DNA from: Candidatus Bathyarchaeota archaeon
GTDB taxonomy: Archaea; Thermoproteota; Bathyarchaeia; Bathyarchaeales; Bathycorpusculaceae
Length of the DNA: 63,625 bases
Assembly: GCA_026014585.1 (NCBI GenBank)
Contig: JAOZIA010000023.1
Span: 1-63,625 of the forward strand
Direction of reading: 5' to 3'
Part shown: one piece after another, positions 60,063-63,625 of the stretch
Position numbering within the stretch: the stretch's first letter is position 1
How the letters are laid out: every line of letters starts with the position of its first letter
The notes under the pieces: generated by a model
Databases searched by the model: none
Seen by the model: the letters and a program-made list of their open reading frames with translations, nothing else
What the model was told of the DNA's origin: nothing
Position numbers and translations under genes: made by a program

Positions 60063-60687
60063 GCCTTACTTTTTCGCCGTTTTCAAAAAGGTAAATTTTA
60101 CCCAAAAAAGACAAGCCATCCCCGTTAGCTACTATTGCTGAGCCTTTAGGAACAGCATAAACCCGCTCCTGCAAAGAAAACCGCAAAAGTGCTTCATCAT
60201 TGACCCTTTTGTAATGAGCTTTAAGAGTTAGGTCCACCAATCCGAAGCCGTCAATTAGCCGCATCTTCTTGCTGTCCCGAAGAGTAACCACGCACCGATT
60301 GCACAGCACCAGTGCACCCGCGCTTCTGCCCACAACTGTGCCCTTGTATTTTTTTAGGAGCTTATCAACGCCACTACGATTTAGCCTTTCAATCAACACA
60401 CTGGGTTGCCCGCCTGTCAAATAAACAAGATTTGCCTCAGAGAGTTTACGCTCAATATCCTCAATACCCTCAGAGTAATCTACTGCGTTGATTTCGCCTG
60501 CGCCTAAACCTCGAAAATAATCCCACAGCCTTTTCTGCCTCAAATAGTTGCGGTCAAAGCTTGCTCGTGCCCACGAAAAAACCAGAACCGACGGTTTCTC
60601 TCCAGCGTCGGCGAATGCGGCTTCGTTTACGGGTTTAGCGTCTTGGCGACGGATGTTTTCTCCGCCCAGCAGGTAAAACTTTGCCAT
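60055..60687 (-). CDS. S51-family (peptidase E-like) hydrolase
   Basis: 210 residues. GRSAGALVLCNR contains the nucleophilic Ser in the GxSAGA motif, preceded by LVYLTGGQPSVLIERL and followed by GFGLVDLTLKAHY (His). These identify the class I glutamine amidotransferase-like S51 family that includes aspartyl dipeptidase PepE and cyanophycinase. The substrate is not known. Its promoter is in the 298-bp gap that also holds repeat copy C. Confidence 0.85.
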   Translation of the reverse strand: MAKFYLLGGENIRRQDAKPVNEAAFADAGEKPSVLVFSWARASFDRNYLRQKRLWDYFRGLGAGEINAVDYSEGIEDIERKLSEANLVYLTGGQPSVLIERLNRSGVDKLLKKYKGTVVGRSAGALVLCNRCVVTLRDSKKMRLIDGFGLVDLTLKAHYKRVNDEALLRFSLQERVYAVPKGSAIVANGDGLSFLGKIYLFENGEKVRLN

Positions 60688-60759
60688 ACCTCAAAAAGGA
60701 AGTTGGTGCCTAAAAAAGGCAACGACAAAACAGTTAAAGCATCATCAACCACACCAGCA

Positions 60760-60816
60760 TATTTGGTGCCTATTAGAAACTCCTTGCAGAACCTATAGAG
60801 GGGTAGGTGCTATTAA
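60760..60816 (+). repeat. dispersed repeat, copy C
   Basis: 57 bp in a 298-bp gap between two divergent genes (60688-60985). The core AAACTCCTTGCAGAA and ATAGAGGGG matches copy A (minus strand); the flanking units read GGTGCCTATTAG and GGTGCTATTAA. The remainder of the gap shows only promoter-like AT stretches (TTTTTATTA near 60930). Confidence 0.55.
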
Positions 60817-60985
60817 CGGATTTTGCGTCCAAACGGCTACTTATCTGATGTGAAGTGAATAAAATTGTGCTTGATTTGCTTGTTTTTTGGGTGCTGTTGT
60901 CGTGGTTGCTTGTAGTGGATAGAGAAAGTTTTTATTAGCGTATGAAAATTAACAACGCCGATACTTAGAAGGATTGAAATAAAAC

Positions 60986-61813
60986 ATGGCACTTCAAAAA
61001 GGCGATTTCATACTAACAAATTATGTTGCCAAAGTAAAAGAGACAAACGAAGTTTTTGATACAACTGACGAGGCAGTTGCCAAAAAAGAGCACCTCTTCA
61101 AAGAAGGCGAAATTTATGAGCCTAAACTGGTAGTCGTCGGAGAAGGCTGGCTTCTAAAACCAGTCGATGAAGCATTGCTAACCATGGAAGTTGGCAAACC
61201 CGTAACCGTAGAAATTTCCCCAGAAAAAGGCTTTGGACCACGCGACCCAGAAAAAATCAAACGTGTCCCAATCAAACAACTATTGGCAAAAGAAATTAAC
61301 CCAGTTATCGGAGCAAGAATCGAATATCAAGGCAAAAACGCCACAGTCCGCGCAATCGGCGCAGGCAGAGTCTTGTTGGACTTTAACCCACCATTGGCTG
61401 GAAGAACCCTCATCTACGACCTAACTGTTACCAAGCAGATTGAGAAAGCAGAAGAAAAAGTTGGCGCACTCATTCACAGACGTGTACCCGTTGTGGAAGA
61501 AGAAAAATTCAAACTTGCACTTAAAGAAAACAAACTTACCGTTGACATGCCAGAGGACACATTCTACGTTGAAGGCATACAAATCGCAAAACGCGGCATC
61601 GCAATGGACATCCAAAAATACACTACTGTGTACGAAATCAAATTCATAGAAACCTACAAGTCCGAACCAAAACCAGAAGCAGCACCCGCAGCAGCCAAAG
61701 AAGAAAAGAAAGAAGAAAAACCTGCCGCAGAAACCAAAGCAGCTAAGCCAAAAGCTGAAAAGGCAAAACCAAACGCCAAAGCCAAAAAAGCAAAAGCAGC
61801 AGCTGAAGAGTAA
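60986..61813 (+). CDS. FKBP-type peptidyl-prolyl isomerase with charged tail
   Basis: 275 residues: FKBP domain with an insert-in-flap (1-90 and 130-155; GDFILTNYVAKVKETNEVFDTT and SPEKGFGPRDPEKIKRVP), a second alpha/beta part (about 156-215), and an Ala/Lys/Glu-rich tail (about 220-275). It helps protein folding in the cytoplasm. The lysine-rich tail may contact nucleic acid or ribosomes. The long archaeal class is typical. Confidence 0.92.
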   Translation: MALQKGDFILTNYVAKVKETNEVFDTTDEAVAKKEHLFKEGEIYEPKLVVVGEGWLLKPVDEALLTMEVGKPVTVEISPEKGFGPRDPEKIKRVPIKQLLAKEINPVIGARIEYQGKNATVRAIGAGRVLLDFNPPLAGRTLIYDLTVTKQIEKAEEKVGALIHRRVPVVEEEKFKLALKENKLTVDMPEDTFYVEGIQIAKRGIAMDIQKYTTVYEIKFIETYKSEPKPEAAPAAAKEEKKEEKPAAETKAAKPKAEKAKPNAKAKKAKAAAEE

Positions 61814-61915
61814 CCCTCTTCTTAATTTTTAATTTTTTTAGTTGTAAATTTTTCTTGGTCTTTTTTATCGAAAAACCTATTTAAAATTACAGATTATAGT
61901 TCACCCCGACGTAAA

Positions 61916-62929
61916 ATGGATCGAAAAGACTACCTCCAACAACCAGTTAAACACATAAAAATCGACAAACCCCAAACCGTAAACCAACTCATGTTACAAT
62001 TTAAAAACTCAGGCTCTTTTGGCGCTGGGCGTCTTGCGACAGCCTGTGATATTTTTGAGAAAATGGTTAAAGAAAAGGATTGCACGGTTTTTTTGGCGCT
62101 CAGCGGCGCGATTGTGCCAGCGGGGTTACGTACGATAGTTGCTGATTTGGTTAGGCGTCACTTGGTTGATGTGATTGTAACCACGGGCGCATGCATGGTT
62201 CATGATGCCATCGAAGCCGTGGGTGGTCATCATTACAGGGGCAGCTGGATTGTTGATGATGTTGAACTCTACAGGTATCATCTTTTCCGAATATACGACA
62301 TTTTTGTAACAGAAGAAGACTACATGAAACTTGACTACCAACTCTCAGATATGTATGATGAAATCGCCAAAGAGCACAAAGGCAAATCTCTCTCCTCAAA
62401 CGAGTTCACCCACGAAATCGGCAAACGCTTAACCGACAAAGACTCCATCCTACGCGCAGCATACGAAGAAAACGTGCCAATTTTCGTGCCTGCACTACGC
62501 GATTCCGAATTCGGCTTTATTCACTGGATGCATTCCTCCCAAGAAGGCAAAAAAGAGGTGCTGCAAGTTGACGCCTTCAAAGAAGTTCCTACAATCTGCA
62601 ACATCTGCGAGCAATCCCCAAAAAACGCCATGATAGTGCTGGGTGGGGGTGTTCCAAGAAACACTGTGCAATCTTCTACGTTGGCGTCCAAAAAAGGCTT
62701 GGATTACGCGATTATTGTGACGATGGATCGTCCTGAAACTGGTGGCTTGTCGGGTTCCACGTTGGAGGAAGCGGTTAGCTGGGGTAAAGTCAAAGGTGAA
62801 GCCGCGCAAGTAACGGTTGTGGGCGATGCGATGATGGTTTTTCCATTTATTGTGGCTTCGGTGACCGAGCGTGTGGGTGAAGATTTTAAGCGTCAGGGCT
62901 TTCTGCAAAGCCAGGGTAGATTGCCATGA
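61916..62929 (+). CDS. dys: deoxyhypusine synthase
   Basis: 337 residues. NAD-binding and polyamine motifs appear in FGAGRLATACDIFEKM, LALSGAIVPAGLRTIV, TTGACMVHDAIEAVGGHHY and PIFVPALRDSEFGF. It transfers the aminobutyl group of spermidine to a lysine of aIF5A, needed for translation. The catalytic lysine region (near 290) reads SGSTLEEAVSWGKVK, which agrees with the archaeal form. Overlaps the next small gene by 4 nt. Confidence 0.94.
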   Translation: MDRKDYLQQPVKHIKIDKPQTVNQLMLQFKNSGSFGAGRLATACDIFEKMVKEKDCTVFLALSGAIVPAGLRTIVADLVRRHLVDVIVTTGACMVHDAIEAVGGHHYRGSWIVDDVELYRYHLFRIYDIFVTEEDYMKLDYQLSDMYDEIAKEHKGKSLSSNEFTHEIGKRLTDKDSILRAAYEENVPIFVPALRDSEFGFIHWMHSSQEGKKEVLQVDAFKEVPTICNICEQSPKNAMIVLGGGVPRNTVQSSTLASKKGLDYAIIVTMDRPETGGLSGSTLEEAVSWGKVKGEAAQVTVVGDAMMVFPFIVASVTERVGEDFKRQGFLQSQGRLP

Positions 62930-63123
62930 CCGAGAAATATTGTGGTAACTGCGACAGCCATAGTTGCTACACGTATCCCTCAAAAATTTTCTGCTCCACC
63001 CGCCACGCACAGGGCAAAGACCCCATCGTAGATACGTTATGGTGCTGTGAAAGCTGGAATTTGGTCAGCCAAGAATGTTACTGCGTGCGGGAAGCCCTCA
63101 AAGCAAAAGAAAACAAAAAGTAA
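62926..63123 (+). CDS. small Cys-rich protein, 65 aa
   Basis: 65 residues with CGNCDSHSC (6-14), C24, a C45-C46 pair (LWCCESW) and C56/C58 (ECYCVREAL): about nine cysteines. It overlaps dys by 4 nt (ATGA), so it is translated with it. It could bind zinc or an Fe-S cluster. Function unknown; the overlap suggests a link to translation or polyamine metabolism. Confidence 0.65.
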   Translation: MTEKYCGNCDSHSCYTYPSKIFCSTRHAQGKDPIVDTLWCCESWNLVSQECYCVREALKAKENKK

Positions 63124-63364
63124 CCTCTTTATTTTTTTGGTTTGATTTCGTTGTTGTACTTGTATTTGCTTATGTGCAGGGCCTGTCTTTTTTTGAGTTA
63201 GCTCTTATTGATGACGGTGTATCCTATATTCTGCGTTTGTTGGTTTTCAGGGTTGACTACTGAGTATTTGCATCAGTGCCTGTAAAATTAATCTGCTTCA
63301 AGGTTTTTTTGCGATAGTGTCATAAGTGCAATACGTCTACTTTATGGTTAGGGCTGATTAGCGA

Positions 63365-63625
63365 GTGCATAAAAAACTGTTACTGATAACGGTAATTCCC
63401 CTTATCCTCTCTATAGTTGCCGTTTCACCCGCCCAAGAAACCACCCCCGCATGGAACATACAAGTCATACCCTCAAATGGAACAATTGGGGCTAGTTCTT
63501 TAGCCTTAGACTCGGCAGATAATCCTCACATATGCTACAGTGAACATCCGAAACAAGATCACACTATTGCAGACGTATTAGTTTATGCTCATTGGAACGG
63601 AACTGCTTGGAGCACACAAAAAATA
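63365..63625 (+). CDS. secreted protein, 3' truncated by window
   Basis: At least 87 residues from GTG 63365: signal peptide (about 1-23, HKKLLLITVIPLILSIVAVSP), then an exported beta-rich start (NIQVIPSNGTIGASSLALDS and HICYSEHPKQD) with an NGT sequon. The frame is open to the last base. The pattern, LALDSADNPHICY, is like the repeating strands of beta-propeller surface proteins. A stretch of 241 bp without a gene precedes it and holds only T-rich sequence and AT-rich promoter-like segments. Confidence 0.65.
   Translation, partial: MHKKLLLITVIPLILSIVAVSPAQETTPAWNIQVIPSNGTIGASSLALDSADNPHICYSEHPKQDHTIADVLVYAHWNGTAWSTQKI

Noticed and set aside
63075-63263. Plus-strand frame after the small Cys-rich gene
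   Set aside because: It starts inside that gene, is composed of T-rich intergenic sequence and lacks a plausible start signal.

Overview
The window is archaeal: RadA, an FttA/aCPSF1 beta-CASP nuclease, a proteasome beta subunit, ribosomal stalk protein P1, deoxyhypusine synthase, TrmY, archaeal SepF, bifunctional PGI/PMI, an archaeal debranching enzyme and TATA-box promoters are all present. The AT-rich composition and the many secreted kelch, NosD and stalked surface proteins fit an uncultured mesophilic anaerobe of the Bathyarchaeia type. That placement is inference, because there is no rRNA here.

Layout. (1) About 1-8656 looks like the right part of an integrated virus-like element. It carries a zinc-ribbon protein, small unknown genes, a Zot/HerA-like packaging or extrusion ATPase, a two-helix membrane protein resembling a minor-pilin or capsid protein, a 622-residue spike-like membrane protein, a second tail-anchored surface protein, and a zinc-ribbon tyrosine recombinase. 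A 375-nt highly structured non-coding locus (6909-7282) and ACT-rich iteron-like repeats belong to it. (2) 8.7-25 kb is host: radA, a tRNA with CAT anticodon, HtrA-like protease, Fe-S proteins, Xaa-Pro peptidase, organic-acid transporters (SatP, OFA) and a P-type ATPase. (3) 25-46 kb holds P1, a putative GxGD intramembrane protease, kelch surface proteins and remnants, a sugar/energy block (PGI/PMI, TIM, damage-control phosphatase, debranching enzyme, GalT, PPK2), a strange tRNA-Thr, ThiL, TrmY, SepF, FttA and PsmB. (4) 45.4-56.5 kb is a metal/redox island: an Lrp regulator with a C-terminal cysteine cluster, Mrp/NBP35, two NifX-like proteins, two MinD-type ATPases with ferredoxin inserts, an encapsulated-ferritin-like protein, peroxiredoxin, DUF134 and DUF5320-type proteins, OsmC and a flavodoxin. 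It resembles the orange-protein (ORP) operons of Desulfovibrio. (5) 56.6 kb to the end: surface proteins, an S51 peptidase, FKBP isomerase, deoxyhypusine synthase and the start of another secreted protein.

The most striking new signal is a composite operator seen in three promoters of the redox island (46985-47030, 51616-51661, 53004-53049). Two palindromes GTTTA-N5-TAAAC (one arm base varies in two copies) lie exactly 31 bp apart, centre to centre, and clamp a 16-bp spacer containing the TATA element. This predicts a small regulon, plausibly of the cysteine-rich Lrp protein encoded beside one of the sites. Other signals are the element's structured RNA, a tRNA-Thr whose D and T loops both lack the usual tertiary-contact bases, a large leader stem-loop before the HtrA gene, and a three-copy dispersed repeat.
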